DNA from: Erwinia aphidicola
GTDB taxonomy: Bacteria; Pseudomonadota; Gammaproteobacteria; Enterobacterales; Enterobacteriaceae
NCBI RefSeq assembly: GCF_014773485.1
Contig: NZ_JACXBP010000002.1
Coordinates: 248,001 to 312,000, forward strand
DNA: 64,000 bases
Direction: 5' to 3'
Below, in pieces: positions 44,399-53,516 of the stretch (its first letter is position 1; each line of letters begins with the position of its first letter). The notes below the pieces were generated by a model. That model made no database searches and was not told the DNA's origin. It was given only the letters and a program-made list of their open reading frames with translations. Both the position numbers and the translations under genes were made by a program.

Positions 44399-44806
44399 TT
44401 ACTCTCCTCACGTTACTGTTTCAATTGCGGGGGGAATCCCTGTAAATCGGCTGGTATCCTGGCAGCCTGAGGCATCATGGATTATCCAGCACGTATCAGA
44501 CACATGGCTCACCGACTAGATGCCTTTCATCTCTCTGATTATTCTTAGTCTTTACCTGTTATCACGGCATACAGAGGTTAAGTCACAATAACGAGCCGTC
44601 TTCTAAATCATCTTAGTCACTGAGCATTTGTCTGATTTATGGTCAACTGAAATACTAAACAGCCGGCGCTGGACCTGGTGGCCGCCATGTTTTTCCAAAA
44701 CGTCGACCCGATCCTGCCCCGGTTGTTCACTCTACCCGATTAAATACTCGATGCGTTGCCGTGAAACTTTTCGGAGATGCCCACCCATAGCGAGTGGGCA
44801 GTAGCA
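44399..44806. other. Gap between the muramidase gene and hcp
   Basis: 408 bp without a supported gene. It holds the promoter of the muramidase-immunity pair and the hcp terminator at 44778-44800. A GC-rich patch at about 44655-44745 stands out in AT-rich sequence and could be a scrap of coding or mobile DNA; I cannot identify it. Confidence 0.5.
44778..44800 (-). terminator. hcp hairpin terminator
   Basis: TGCCCAC (44778-44784) and GTGGGCA (44794-44800) form a 7-bp stem, 6 nt past the hcp stop. A weak T-rich stretch follows on the minus strand (TCTCCGAAAAGTTT). Confidence 0.55.
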
Positions 44807-45289
44807 TTACGCTTCTTTGTTTTCTTTGATATTCCAGCCAGCGCTGCTCTCAGCGCCTTTACCACCGGAAGTGCTCTGCTCCCAGTACTGCTGTTTCACT
44901 TTCGCCGCCTGGAAGGCATAGGTCACACCCAGCGTGTCATCATGCTCTGAACCCACAAACTGAACGCTGGTCACCAACACGTCTTCCAGCGTAATGCGGG
45001 TATATTCAACCTGAGTACCACCCGCTTTGCAGACAGACACTTCTACTTTTGCTACGTGCTTACCGCTAGCGCAGTTCTTCAGCAGTGCTGTAACGGCTTT
45101 ATCAATTTTTGCATTGATGTGCAGGTCATTAAAGTTCACTTTACCGGCACCGCCACCGCCACCCACAGACATGTTGCCCGGCTGAGAAGCACCCCAAGAG
45201 AATGAATCAATATCGATCCAGCCAGTGTGATTAGAATCTTTTGATTCGCCAGTCACACCGTCAACCTTCATATACATATCAATAGCCAT
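44807..45289 (-). CDS. hcp: T6SS inner-tube protein Hcp (TssD)
   Basis: 160-aa HCP1-family protein forming hexameric rings of the inner tube (MAIDMYMKVDGVTGESKD, SFSWGASQPGNM, LHINAKIDKAVTALL). There is no toxin extension, so it is a structural Hcp that can also chaperone small effectors. It stands as its own unit, with 389 bp upstream and a hairpin downstream, as is common for highly expressed hcp. GAGAGTAG lies before the ATG. Confidence 0.97.
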   Translation of the reverse strand: MAIDMYMKVDGVTGESKDSNHTGWIDIDSFSWGASQPGNMSVGGGGGAGKVNFNDLHINAKIDKAVTALLKNCASGKHVAKVEVSVCKAGGTQVEYTRITLEDVLVTSVQFVGSEHDDTLGVTYAFQAAKVKQQYWEQSTSGGKGAESSAGWNIKENKEA

Positions 45290-45678
45290 AGTTATCTACT
45301 CTCATTAGTTAAAGTTTTTGCTTTTACCCTGCTTCCTTCAGGAAACCTTTGGGTCTAGATAAAGCACTGATATGGCAAACAGGAAAGCAATGGGGCTGAA
45401 TAAAACAGTCCATATTTCACCTCTGCCTTGCTTCTGAATATCACTAGATGGATATGTCAGAGGAGATAGCTATTAATAACCCGCAGGATTTAATAGCTAA
45501 ATTTTCTTATCCCAGCAGCATCGTTCGCAACACGACAAATTAAAAAAAAGGTTGTCATTTATTTTGCCATACTGGAGCCCGCTAAGGGTTAATGTCTTAT
45601 GTCATTGGGTATTGACTTATCCTACCCTCAGCCATTACTGATTTTTTAGGATGTCTTCTTAAATAGCGCAACAAGCGT
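45290..45678. other. hcp upstream region
   Basis: 389 AT-rich bases without a supported gene. It must contain the hcp promoter. I found no sigma-54 type GG-N10-GC element on the minus strand and propose no specific box. Confidence 0.5.
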
Positions 45679-45891
45679 TCAATCACTTAACCTAAGCTTT
45701 TCACCAATAGCGTAGACAACTACTGATGCGGTGATTAATAAAATAAAAATCACCGTATGAATCAACTTATCTAACGCACTCACATTCCAATCAAACCAGA
45801 ATAAATAATATCCCAGCGAGCTAAAAAACAATAAAGCTGAAAGAGAAATAATCAAATTAGCAGCTAACCACTTAATAATTCGTTTAAACAT
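45679..45891 (-). CDS. Small two-helix membrane protein between tssC and hcp
   Basis: A 70-aa protein that I do not recognise. Two predicted transmembrane helices (about 10-31 and 45-63) flank a short loop (WFDWNVSALDKL), with a basic start (MFKRIIKWL) and end (GEKLRLSD). A fair ribosome-binding site (CGAGGTTTTGA) lies upstream. It follows the tssC terminator, is AT-rich, and has no partner toxin beside it. It could be an orphan membrane immunity protein or an unrelated cargo gene. Confidence 0.55.
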   Translation of the reverse strand: MFKRIIKWLAANLIISLSALLFFSSLGYYLFWFDWNVSALDKLIHTVIFILLITASVVVYAIGEKLRLSD

Positions 45892-46024
45892 TCAAAACCT
45901 CGAAAACATCATTAAGAGATCACTGCTAATCTAATGATTAATGTGCTTCATTCAACTCTATGATTCGTTTCGCGTTAACCCTTCGCATCCCCCTAGAGAG
46001 AATGCTTTTTAAAGGGTTAACAGC

Positions 46025-46048
46025 CCGGTGGCACCCAATGGCCACCGG
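46025..46048 (-). terminator. Terminator after tssC
   Basis: CCGGTGGC (46025-46032) and GCCACCGG (46041-46048) form an 8-bp stem with an 8-nt loop, 16 bp past the tssC stop. On the minus strand a mixed A/T tract follows (GTTAACCCTTTAAAAAG). It ends the tssJ-to-tssC block. Confidence 0.6.
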
Positions 46049-46064
46049 TACATTCAGCGTAGAC

Positions 46065-47564
46065 TTACGCGTCGTTCGACTTCAGCGATGGCAGTTTGGA
46101 TACCAGGCGCAGCGACACGGTCAGGCCTTCCAGCTGGTAGTGCGGGCGCAGGAAGAACTTCGCGGCGTAGTAGCCCGGGTTGTCTTCAATCTCTTCTACC
46201 TGCACTTCGGCGGAGGCCAGCGGCTTACGCGACTTGGTCTCCTGCGAGGAGTTAGCCGGGTCGCCGTCGACGTAGTTCATCACCCAGTCGTTCAGCCAGC
46301 GCTCCATCTCGTCACGCTCGCGGAAGGAGCCGATCTTGTCGCGCACGATGCACTTCAGGTAGTGCGCAAAGCGGCAGCAGGCGAACAGGTACGGCAGGCG
46401 CGCGGCCAGACGGGCATTGGCTGTGGCATCGGGATCGTGGTACTCCGCCGGTTTCTGCAGCGACTGTGCGCCAATAAAGGCGGCAAAGTCGGAGTTCTTG
46501 CGGTGCACCAGCGGCATAAAGCCGTTCTTCGCCAGCTCGGCTTCGCGACGGTCGCTGATGGCGATCTCGGTCGGGCACTTCATGTCCACGCCGCCGTCGT
46601 CGCTCGGGAAAGTGTGGCACGGCAGGTTTTCCACTGCGCCGCCGGACTCCACGCCGCGAATCGACGTACACCAGCCGAAGTCCTTGAACGAGCGGTTGAT
46701 GTTGGCCGCCATCGCGTAAGCGGCGTTGGTCCAGGTGTAGTTGCCGTGATTCGCGCCGTCGGTCTCTTCCTCAAAGTCGAAGCTGTCCACCGGGTTGGTA
46801 CGGATGCCGTAAGGCAGGCGCGACAGGAAGCGCGGCATCACCAGGCCGAGGTAGCGCGCATCTTCCGACTCGCGCAGGCTACGCCACGCGGCGTACTCGG
46901 TGTTCTGGAAGATCTTGGTCAGGTCGCGCGGGTTTGCCAGCTCCTGCCAGGACTCCATCTGCATCACCCCCGGCGCGGTACCGGTGATAAACGGGCAGTG
47001 GGCGGCCGCGCCAATGCGGGCCATCTCGCTCAGCAGCTCAACATCCTGCGGGCCGTGGTCGAAGTAGTAGTCGCCGACCAGGCAGCCAAACGGCTCGCCG
47101 CCGAACTGGCCATACTCTTCTTCGTAGACTTTCTTGAAGATTGGGCTCTGGTCCCAGCCCACGCCTTTATAGCGCTTAAGGGTGCGGCCCAGCTCCTGCT
47201 TGGAGATGCTCATAAAGCGGATTTTCAGCATCTCGTCGGTTTCGGTGTTGTTCACCAGGTAGCTCAGACCGCGCCACGCCCCTTCCAGCTTCTGGAAATC
47301 GTCGTGGTGGATAATCTGGTTCACCTGCTTTGACAGCTTCTCGTCGATCTCGGCGATCAGAGCCTGAATGGTGCGGTAAGCATCGTTGGAGACGGTAACG
47401 GTGTTCTCCAGCGCCTGCTGCGCCAGAGTTTTGACCGCGCTCTCGACGGCATTACGCGCCTGATCGCTTTTCGGGCGGAACTCTTTGTTCAGCAGCGCGC
47501 TGAACTCGTCCTGGCTCCAGGCCTGCTGCTCCTGCGCCAGCGACTGCTGGGATGGGTTGCTCAT
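46065..47564 (-). CDS. tssC: T6SS contractile sheath large subunit TssC (VipB)
   Basis: 499-aa sheath protein; pairs with TssB to build the contractile tail. It has the family segments AWRGLSYLVNNTETDEML, KIRFMSISKQEL and FGCLVGDYYFDH. It starts 3 bp after tssB in the same block. Confidence 0.96.
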   Translation of the reverse strand: MSNPSQQSLAQEQQAWSQDEFSALLNKEFRPKSDQARNAVESAVKTLAQQALENTVTVSNDAYRTIQALIAEIDEKLSKQVNQIIHHDDFQKLEGAWRGLSYLVNNTETDEMLKIRFMSISKQELGRTLKRYKGVGWDQSPIFKKVYEEEYGQFGGEPFGCLVGDYYFDHGPQDVELLSEMARIGAAAHCPFITGTAPGVMQMESWQELANPRDLTKIFQNTEYAAWRSLRESEDARYLGLVMPRFLSRLPYGIRTNPVDSFDFEEETDGANHGNYTWTNAAYAMAANINRSFKDFGWCTSIRGVESGGAVENLPCHTFPSDDGGVDMKCPTEIAISDRREAELAKNGFMPLVHRKNSDFAAFIGAQSLQKPAEYHDPDATANARLAARLPYLFACCRFAHYLKCIVRDKIGSFRERDEMERWLNDWVMNYVDGDPANSSQETKSRKPLASAEVQVEEIEDNPGYYAAKFFLRPHYQLEGLTVSLRLVSKLPSLKSNDA

Positions 47565-47567
47565 CAG

Positions 47568-48104
47568 TTACTCCTCTTTAGCGCTGCTGTCCGCTGCGGC
47601 ATCGTCTGATTTCGGCAGGTGGCTGAGGGATTGCAGCAGCGTGGGATCCTGCAGGATTTTGGCGATCAGCTCTTCCGCACCGTTTTTGCCGTCCATATAG
47701 GTCAGCAGGTTAGAGAGCTGGGTGCGCGCTTCCAGCATCTGGTTGAGCGGCTCGACCTTGCGCGCCACCGCGTCCGGCGAGAAGTCTTCCATGCTGTTGA
47801 AGGTCAGGTCGATGTTCAGACGCCCTTCCCCGGTCAGGGTGTTATCAGCCTGGAACGCCACGCGCGGTTTCAGCGACTTCATGCGCTCGTCGAAGTTATC
47901 TATATCGATCTCAAGGAACTTGCGCTCGTCCACGCCCGGCTGAGCGTCGACGGGTTTACCGACCAGGTCGGCCATCACGCCCATGATAAAAGGCAGTTCG
48001 ATTTTGCGTTCTGCGCCGTAGATCTCCACGTCGTACTCGATCTGTACGCGGGGCGCGCGATTACGGGCAATGAATTTCTGCCCACTGGATTTACTGACTG
48101 GCAT
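47568..48104 (-). CDS. tssB: T6SS contractile sheath small subunit TssB (VipA)
   Basis: 178-aa sheath protein. RAPRVQIEYDVEIYGAERK and the FMGVMADLVGK-like segment (IELPFIMGVMADLVGKP) are hallmarks. The start at 48104 (MPVSKSSGQKF) has GGAGAACACC before it and is preferred to 48116 or 48149. Its C-terminal helix engages TagJ and ClpV. Confidence 0.95.
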   Translation of the reverse strand: MPVSKSSGQKFIARNRAPRVQIEYDVEIYGAERKIELPFIMGVMADLVGKPVDAQPGVDERKFLEIDIDNFDERMKSLKPRVAFQADNTLTGEGRLNIDLTFNSMEDFSPDAVARKVEPLNQMLEARTQLSNLLTYMDGKNGAEELIAKILQDPTLLQSLSHLPKSDDAAADSSAKEE

Positions 48105-48152
48105 GGTGTTCTCCATTGGATGTGCGCGTACAAAAATATTGCGCCGCAAGCG

Positions 48153-49154
48153 TTAGCTATCGCGACGCCCGAAAAGAGTTTCCAGCTGATGCACGCCGTC
48201 CGGCGCGAGGTCGCGGATGATCTCCATAAAGTCCAGCTCGACCATACGCTGCACCCGCTCGATCATCAGCGGCGCCGGGTGGCTGGGTTCGTGCCGGACA
48301 AAATAGTGTTTCACCTTCTCCAGCATCAGCTGCGCATCGGCGCGTGAGCTGAGCTGCACCGTGCGCCAGTCGGCAGACTGCGGCGCGCTCTTAGGCGTTG
48401 GCTCAGCGGCGCTGCTGCTGGAAGGCGGTGGGATCAGGCTGCTGAGATCGGTGCTCTGACAGGCGGCGGCCACCGTGTTGACGGTTTTCAGCAGCTGCTC
48501 CATCTCCGGCAGGCCGCCGTTGCCCAGCTGCTCGGTGACGGTTTCACGAATGGTCAGCAGGCGTTCGGCTATCAGCACCACCGCTTCAGGGCCGGGACCG
48601 CCGCGCGCCAGCTCATCCTGCAGGCGGGTCAAACCGCCGGGATAGCCGGGGCAGTCGGTCTTGCTGCCGTCGAGCAGCGAACAGGCATCGCGCAGGCTGA
48701 TCTCGTCGGACGCATGGCGTATCAGCGCGGCCTGGCGCAGGGCGGTGCTGAGCGCCGATTTATCACTCAGCGCCGCCAGCGCGTTAACGCGGTAGAACGG
48801 GTCGTGCTGCCCGTCCTCTTCCAGCAGCGGCCAGAGCGGTTCCCAGTAGAGCAGCAGCGCCTGCTGCACCAGCAGCAGGCCGTTGGCATAGCCGCGCAGC
48901 CCTTTCAGCTGGGTCCAGGCGCGGGTCAGCGCCAGCATCACGCGCAGATCTTTACTGCGCTCCAGCAGGCTGAGGGCCAGCTGCTCGACTTTGTTCCAGT
49001 CGGCGGGTTCCGCCGGGATGATGGTGTCGCCAAACTGCTGTTCGGCTTTACCGGCGCAGGCCTGCTCCATCGCCATATAGTCGGCGTCATATTCGAGGTT
49101 TTCGCCGCAGGGCTGCTCGCTGCTGACAGGGGTAAGAAGCGCATCGATATTCAT
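48153..49154 (-). CDS. tssA: T6SS tail-assembly protein TssA
   Basis: 333-aa ImpA-N domain protein; starts MNIDALLTPVSSEQPCGENL, with the conserved CGENLEYD. The length and short Ser/Pro-rich linker (PPPSSSSAAEPTPK, about residues 246-259) before a C-terminal helical domain place it with short TssA proteins (ring at the distal sheath end or baseplate). AGGAAAT lies before the ATG. It sits between tagF and tssB. Confidence 0.92.
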   Translation of the reverse strand: MNIDALLTPVSSEQPCGENLEYDADYMAMEQACAGKAEQQFGDTIIPAEPADWNKVEQLALSLLERSKDLRVMLALTRAWTQLKGLRGYANGLLLVQQALLLYWEPLWPLLEEDGQHDPFYRVNALAALSDKSALSTALRQAALIRHASDEISLRDACSLLDGSKTDCPGYPGGLTRLQDELARGGPGPEAVVLIAERLLTIRETVTEQLGNGGLPEMEQLLKTVNTVAAACQSTDLSSLIPPPSSSSAAEPTPKSAPQSADWRTVQLSSRADAQLMLEKVKHYFVRHEPSHPAPLMIERVQRMVELDFMEIIRDLAPDGVHQLETLFGRRDS

Positions 49155-49162
49155 CGGATTTC

Positions 49163-49873
49163 CTATTCAAACATCGGCGGATAAAGGCCGTTCCGACCGG
49201 GTTTGGCACCCGCCGCCGGGTCGAACAGCATCGTAAACAGTTGGCTGGTGAAGTTGCCGCTGTGCAGATGGGTGTAGAGCGGGTAACCGTCGGTGCGGTT
49301 GGTCCACCAGAAGCTGGTGTACTGCTGCGGGCTGAAGCAGTCCGCCACCTGTGACCAGCCGAGGGTGTTCTCTTCCGCCGGCTGACCAATCACCGCCAGA
49401 ATGCCGGAGGTGTCTAAGTGTTCGGGCTGCGGCGGTGCCGGAATGGTCAGCAATACCTGGTCAAGCTGTTCGGCGGAGTAGCCGTTGCGCACCGCGTGCA
49501 GCAGCGTGCGCCCGAGCTGCTGATACCACTCCCCCGCCAGCGCCAGCTGCTGCGCCGACCACTGCGCCGGATTGAAGCTCAGTAGCGCGCACAGCGGGTA
49601 GCGGCGGCCCACGCTGTCTTTACCCGGTAGCAGGCAGCCCATCTGCACCTGCTGGCTGCCCAGCATCGGCGGCACCACGAAGTTCCATACCGGGGCATTG
49701 GCAAACTGACGGCGGCTCTCTGAGGGCTGCTCCTCACCGTTCTGCCAGTTAAGCAGGCCAACCTGGAACCAGTGGCTCCACTGGTTAAACAGCACATCGG
49801 GAAAGCGGCGCTTGAGAAAATCTCCGGCGCTGGGCAATTTGCCGTACCAGCTAATCACGGGCGTCTGGCTCAT
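49163..49873 (-). CDS. tagF: T6SS regulatory protein TagF
   Basis: 236-aa TagF/ImpM family protein (WYGKLPSAGDFLKRRFP, then FNQWSHWFQVGLL). TagF represses T6SS assembly post-translationally, acting with Fha in Pseudomonas and Agrobacterium. It lies between tssM and tssA. No fusion to PppA is seen here; the phosphatase is a separate gene. Confidence 0.9.
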   Translation of the reverse strand: MSQTPVISWYGKLPSAGDFLKRRFPDVLFNQWSHWFQVGLLNWQNGEEQPSESRRQFANAPVWNFVVPPMLGSQQVQMGCLLPGKDSVGRRYPLCALLSFNPAQWSAQQLALAGEWYQQLGRTLLHAVRNGYSAEQLDQVLLTIPAPPQPEHLDTSGILAVIGQPAEENTLGWSQVADCFSPQQYTSFWWTNRTDGYPLYTHLHSGNFTSQLFTMLFDPAAGAKPGRNGLYPPMFE

Positions 49874-49889
49874 TCTCTTCTCCTCACGG

Positions 49890-52800
49890 CTACGGGCACG
49901 AGAACCCGGGAAGCTGGAACGGATTGCGGATACTGTTCGGGGTGAACTCCAGCGTCACACGGTGACCATCGACATTAAAGGTGGCCTGGCGGCTCAGGCT
50001 GCTGCTACCTGCGCTCTGCTGGGCGCGGTCAAAGAAGCGGTTCAGCGCCCAGGAGCCGTTGGTCACCAGCGTCGAGGTGGTGCCGTTGGCCAGCCCGAGC
50101 TGCATACGCACCTGGTTGGTGCCGCCGCTGCCCGGCCAGCTCATCAGCTGTACCGCCTGCGGGCCGTGGCTGTAGCGCAGCAGCTGACCGTCAACGTCCA
50201 GCGTCAGGGTGAGGATGTCGTTATCCATCCGCACCGTGCGCACCGTCACGCGGAATGACGGCGTGGTAGAGCCGTTGGCAAAGAAGGCGTCGCGAATACT
50301 CTGCGCCTGCTGGAACGGGCGCAGAATACTCTCGCCGCCCGGCAGGGTTTTGCCATCAATGCCTGGCGTAAAGCGCCACGCCGACTGGGTGGTATCCACC
50401 TTGTTGGCCAGGTTATCGCGGAAGAAACTGTCCATCAGGCCGCTGCCCGGAGCGAACATGCGCGCCAGATCGTCCGGGGTGACTTCACTGCGCCCGGAAC
50501 GCACCAGCGGATAACGCCCGGCTATCGCCTGGCGGCAAAAGCCGCCGACTTCGACGTTGATGCGTTTACGCACGTTGTCGAGGTCACGGCGCTGGGTGTC
50601 GCTGCTGGCGCCAACCGCCATACTGGTAAACATGTTTTGCAGCGAGCCGGGCAGCCTGCCCGCACTGGCCTGCAGGTGGCTGATCGCCTCACCCGCCGGC
50701 GGTGGCATGCCGCTGTTGGCGGCGTCCTGCACCGCCGTCAGGTAGCGATACAGGTCGTCAATCTGCTTAAGGAAGTCGTCGAAGGCGATGGTTTTACCCC
50801 CCTCTTCCAGCGGATCGGCCAGCTCAATAATCGGCGCGAAGTGGTTAGCCACTGCCTGCTCCGGCGTCTGCTGTACCGCCGCGCCGGGGCTGTGCTGGCG
50901 CGAGCGGAACAGCGCCTGCAGGGTCCGCGTGGCGCTGTTATCGCTGACGCTGTCGGCGGGCTTAGCGGCTTTGTCATCGCCCTGCGGCACTTTTTCCAGC
51001 ACCAGATAGTGGCTGAGGTTAATCACCAGCTTGCGCAGCGGCGAGCTGCTGCTGGAGAGCAGCCGCGCGCTGTTGATGCGCTGCGCCAGGTCGGCGCTGC
51101 CGTTGAGCTGGATATCCTGCAGCAGCCCGTCCCACTGGCGAATATAGTCGCTGATATAGAGCTGGCGCACCGCCGCATCGGTCTGCTGCTGCGTCTCGCC
51201 CTGTACCTGACCGCCGAGCACCCACTGGTCATCGTCATGCAGCGCTTTGGTCACCTCAGCGATGTTTTTGTCGAAGCTGTTCCAGTAACCGTCCGGGGTG
51301 TATAGCCCCGGGATGGTGTCAGCAATCGAGCGCCCGCTCTTGCGCGAAAACACCAGCTCGCTCTGCGGCCCGCCGAGCGAAGCCAGCGACACCGCCCGTA
51401 AGCTGTCATCACGTTCCAGCAGGCGCTTCAGGCGTCCGTAGACGCGCTGCGACAGCGGCATCTGATTAATCAGCGCCTGCTCGCGCTTTACCAGCGCATC
51501 ATCCCGGGCATACGGTGAGGCCTGAATCTGGTTCTCCAGCAGCTGGCTGAGATGCCACTCCAGCTGCTTCACCTGCGCCTGAGCGACGTTTTGCGGCAGA
51601 GTGCGCTGGATATTCAGCATCAGCCAGGCGTGCAGGAATTTGCCGTCGTAGTGTTTCGGCTGATACAGCATCTGATAGGCTTTCAGCGCTTCATAGCTGT
51701 AGTCGGCATCGCTGCCGTTATCGTTACGCAGCCAGGTGGTAATCAGCTGCGCCACCTGCGGCATCAGCATCTGCTGCAGCGCTTTCTGGTACAGCGCCTG
51801 GGTGGCATCGCTGACTTCCGCGCCGCGATACAGCCCCATGCGGCGGGTCAGCGGCGGTGAGTTAAGGTCAAACTCGTCGCTCTCCGGCAGGTGCAGCACG
51901 CTATTAAGGAACGGCAGCAGCGCAAAGAGATCGCGCGGGTCGCTGCCCTGCAGCGCCGTGCTCTGGCGCGCCACTTCCGGCACCCGCGCCTGGACTTGCT
52001 GCAGGTAGCTTTTGTTGTTGCCGTAGCTGGTGAACCACAGCAGCGAGGCCACCACCAGCACGGCAGCCAGAGCGATATAGCCGGACCACAGCAGCGCGCG
52101 GTTGCGCAGCTCCCACCAGCGGTTGCTGCCCGCCAGACCGGCTTCAGCAAACACCACTTTTTGCAGCATATCCTTCAGGAAGAAGCTCTGACCTTTGTTG
52201 CCGGGGATCGGCGCCTCTTTACTGACCTGCTGCCAGCTGCCCTGAACGCCGCTGTCATCCTGCGGCAGCTGCATGGCGCGGTTCAGTTCGCCCATCACGC
52301 GGTCAAACGGCAGCCCCTCTTGAGTGCCGCTGGCGAAATAGATGCCGCGCGGCGAGAACTGGGTTTCAAAGTTGGAGCGGGCAAACACAGTGTCGAGGTA
52401 GTCGGCCAGCAGCGGGCGCAGCGCGGCGAACTCCTGCGGGAAGAGGAAACTTTCCGCGCGCGCTTTGGCATCGCTCTCCTGCAGTAGCGTGTCCGCCAGC
52501 CCGGCGTCCAGCCGCTGCTGCAGCAGGGCGAACTCCTGAGTGAAGGCCGCCATCAGATCGAAATCGGCCAGCCGCGCTTTATCCCACGGGAAGGTGAAGC
52601 CCCAGATCTGCTCGCGCTGCGCCTTATCGAATTTGGCGAAGTAAGCGCGGAAGCCCTTCAGCAGGTCCGCTTTGGTCACCAGGACATAGACCGGGAAGCG
52701 AATACCAAGCTGTTCGTGCAGCTCCATCAGGCGCTGGCGCAGCGCCACCGCCTGCTGCTGCGACGCCTCCGCCGACTGGGTCAGCAGGTCGGAGATGCTG

Positions 52801-53516
52801 ACGGTGACGATCACGCCGTTGATCGGCTGGCGGCCGCGATATTTGCGCAGCAGGCCGATAAAGCCCTGCCACTCGCTGGCGTCCTGCTGCTGCTGACTCT
52901 CCTGGGTGGTGTAGCGCCCGGCAGTATCCAGCAGCACCGCTTCGTTGGTGAACCACCAGTCGCAGTTGCGCGTGCCGCCAATGCCGCGCAGCGCGGACTT
53001 ACCAAAGCGGTCGGCCAGCGGAAACTGCAGGCCGGAGTTAACCAGCGCGGTGGTTTTACCCGCCCCGGGCGCGCCGATAATCACGTACCACGGCAGCTGA
53101 TATAGATACTGACGGCTGAAGCGCTGCGCCCAGAACGGCGAGCGGCCGCTGGCGTGAGAGAAGTGCGCTTTTTTCAGCAGCTCGGAGGCTTCGTTAAAGC
53201 GCTCCGCCAGCACCCGGTCTTCGCTGGTCAGACGCGGGCTCTCCCCATCTGGCGACTCCCCCGGCGTGGTTTTCAGGCTGCCCATCAGCTTACGGTTCAG
53301 CCAGCTGTTATAGAGGCGCGGCACCACGTTGCCCAGAGCCCACACCAGGTAGAGCAGCCCAATACTGATCTGGCGGTTGACTTCCGGCTCCAGCGGGCGT
53401 GAATCGACAATCGAAAACACCGGGCCAATCACCCAGATAATAAACGACAGCGCGGTGATACCAACAAAGCCCCACAGCAGGCGGTTGGTTAAGACGGCAA
53501 ACAGAATATTCAGCAT
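49890..53516 (-). CDS. tssM: T6SS membrane-complex protein TssM (IcmF)
   Basis: 1208-aa inner-membrane protein of the IcmF family. Transmembrane helices are at about 12-33 and 49-66 and again near 470-490. The cytoplasmic NTPase-like domain has an intact Walker A GAPGAGKTT (148-156). The large periplasmic part binds TssJ. Its start overlaps the tssL stop by one base. With TssJ and TssL it forms the trans-envelope complex. Confidence 0.96.
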   Translation of the reverse strand: MLNILFAVLTNRLLWGFVGITALSFIIWVIGPVFSIVDSRPLEPEVNRQISIGLLYLVWALGNVVPRLYNSWLNRKLMGSLKTTPGESPDGESPRLTSEDRVLAERFNEASELLKKAHFSHASGRSPFWAQRFSRQYLYQLPWYVIIGAPGAGKTTALVNSGLQFPLADRFGKSALRGIGGTRNCDWWFTNEAVLLDTAGRYTTQESQQQQDASEWQGFIGLLRKYRGRQPINGVIVTVSISDLLTQSAEASQQQAVALRQRLMELHEQLGIRFPVYVLVTKADLLKGFRAYFAKFDKAQREQIWGFTFPWDKARLADFDLMAAFTQEFALLQQRLDAGLADTLLQESDAKARAESFLFPQEFAALRPLLADYLDTVFARSNFETQFSPRGIYFASGTQEGLPFDRVMGELNRAMQLPQDDSGVQGSWQQVSKEAPIPGNKGQSFFLKDMLQKVVFAEAGLAGSNRWWELRNRALLWSGYIALAAVLVVASLLWFTSYGNNKSYLQQVQARVPEVARQSTALQGSDPRDLFALLPFLNSVLHLPESDEFDLNSPPLTRRMGLYRGAEVSDATQALYQKALQQMLMPQVAQLITTWLRNDNGSDADYSYEALKAYQMLYQPKHYDGKFLHAWLMLNIQRTLPQNVAQAQVKQLEWHLSQLLENQIQASPYARDDALVKREQALINQMPLSQRVYGRLKRLLERDDSLRAVSLASLGGPQSELVFSRKSGRSIADTIPGLYTPDGYWNSFDKNIAEVTKALHDDDQWVLGGQVQGETQQQTDAAVRQLYISDYIRQWDGLLQDIQLNGSADLAQRINSARLLSSSSSPLRKLVINLSHYLVLEKVPQGDDKAAKPADSVSDNSATRTLQALFRSRQHSPGAAVQQTPEQAVANHFAPIIELADPLEEGGKTIAFDDFLKQIDDLYRYLTAVQDAANSGMPPPAGEAISHLQASAGRLPGSLQNMFTSMAVGASSDTQRRDLDNVRKRINVEVGGFCRQAIAGRYPLVRSGRSEVTPDDLARMFAPGSGLMDSFFRDNLANKVDTTQSAWRFTPGIDGKTLPGGESILRPFQQAQSIRDAFFANGSTTPSFRVTVRTVRMDNDILTLTLDVDGQLLRYSHGPQAVQLMSWPGSGGTNQVRMQLGLANGTTSTLVTNGSWALNRFFDRAQQSAGSSSLSRQATFNVDGHRVTLEFTPNSIRNPFQLPGFSCP

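Noticed and set aside
45960..47333. Long plus-strand open frame (457 codons) opposite tssC
   Set aside because: It is the antisense shadow of tssC in GC-rich sequence; its composition is Val/Ala/Arg/His-rich without domains.
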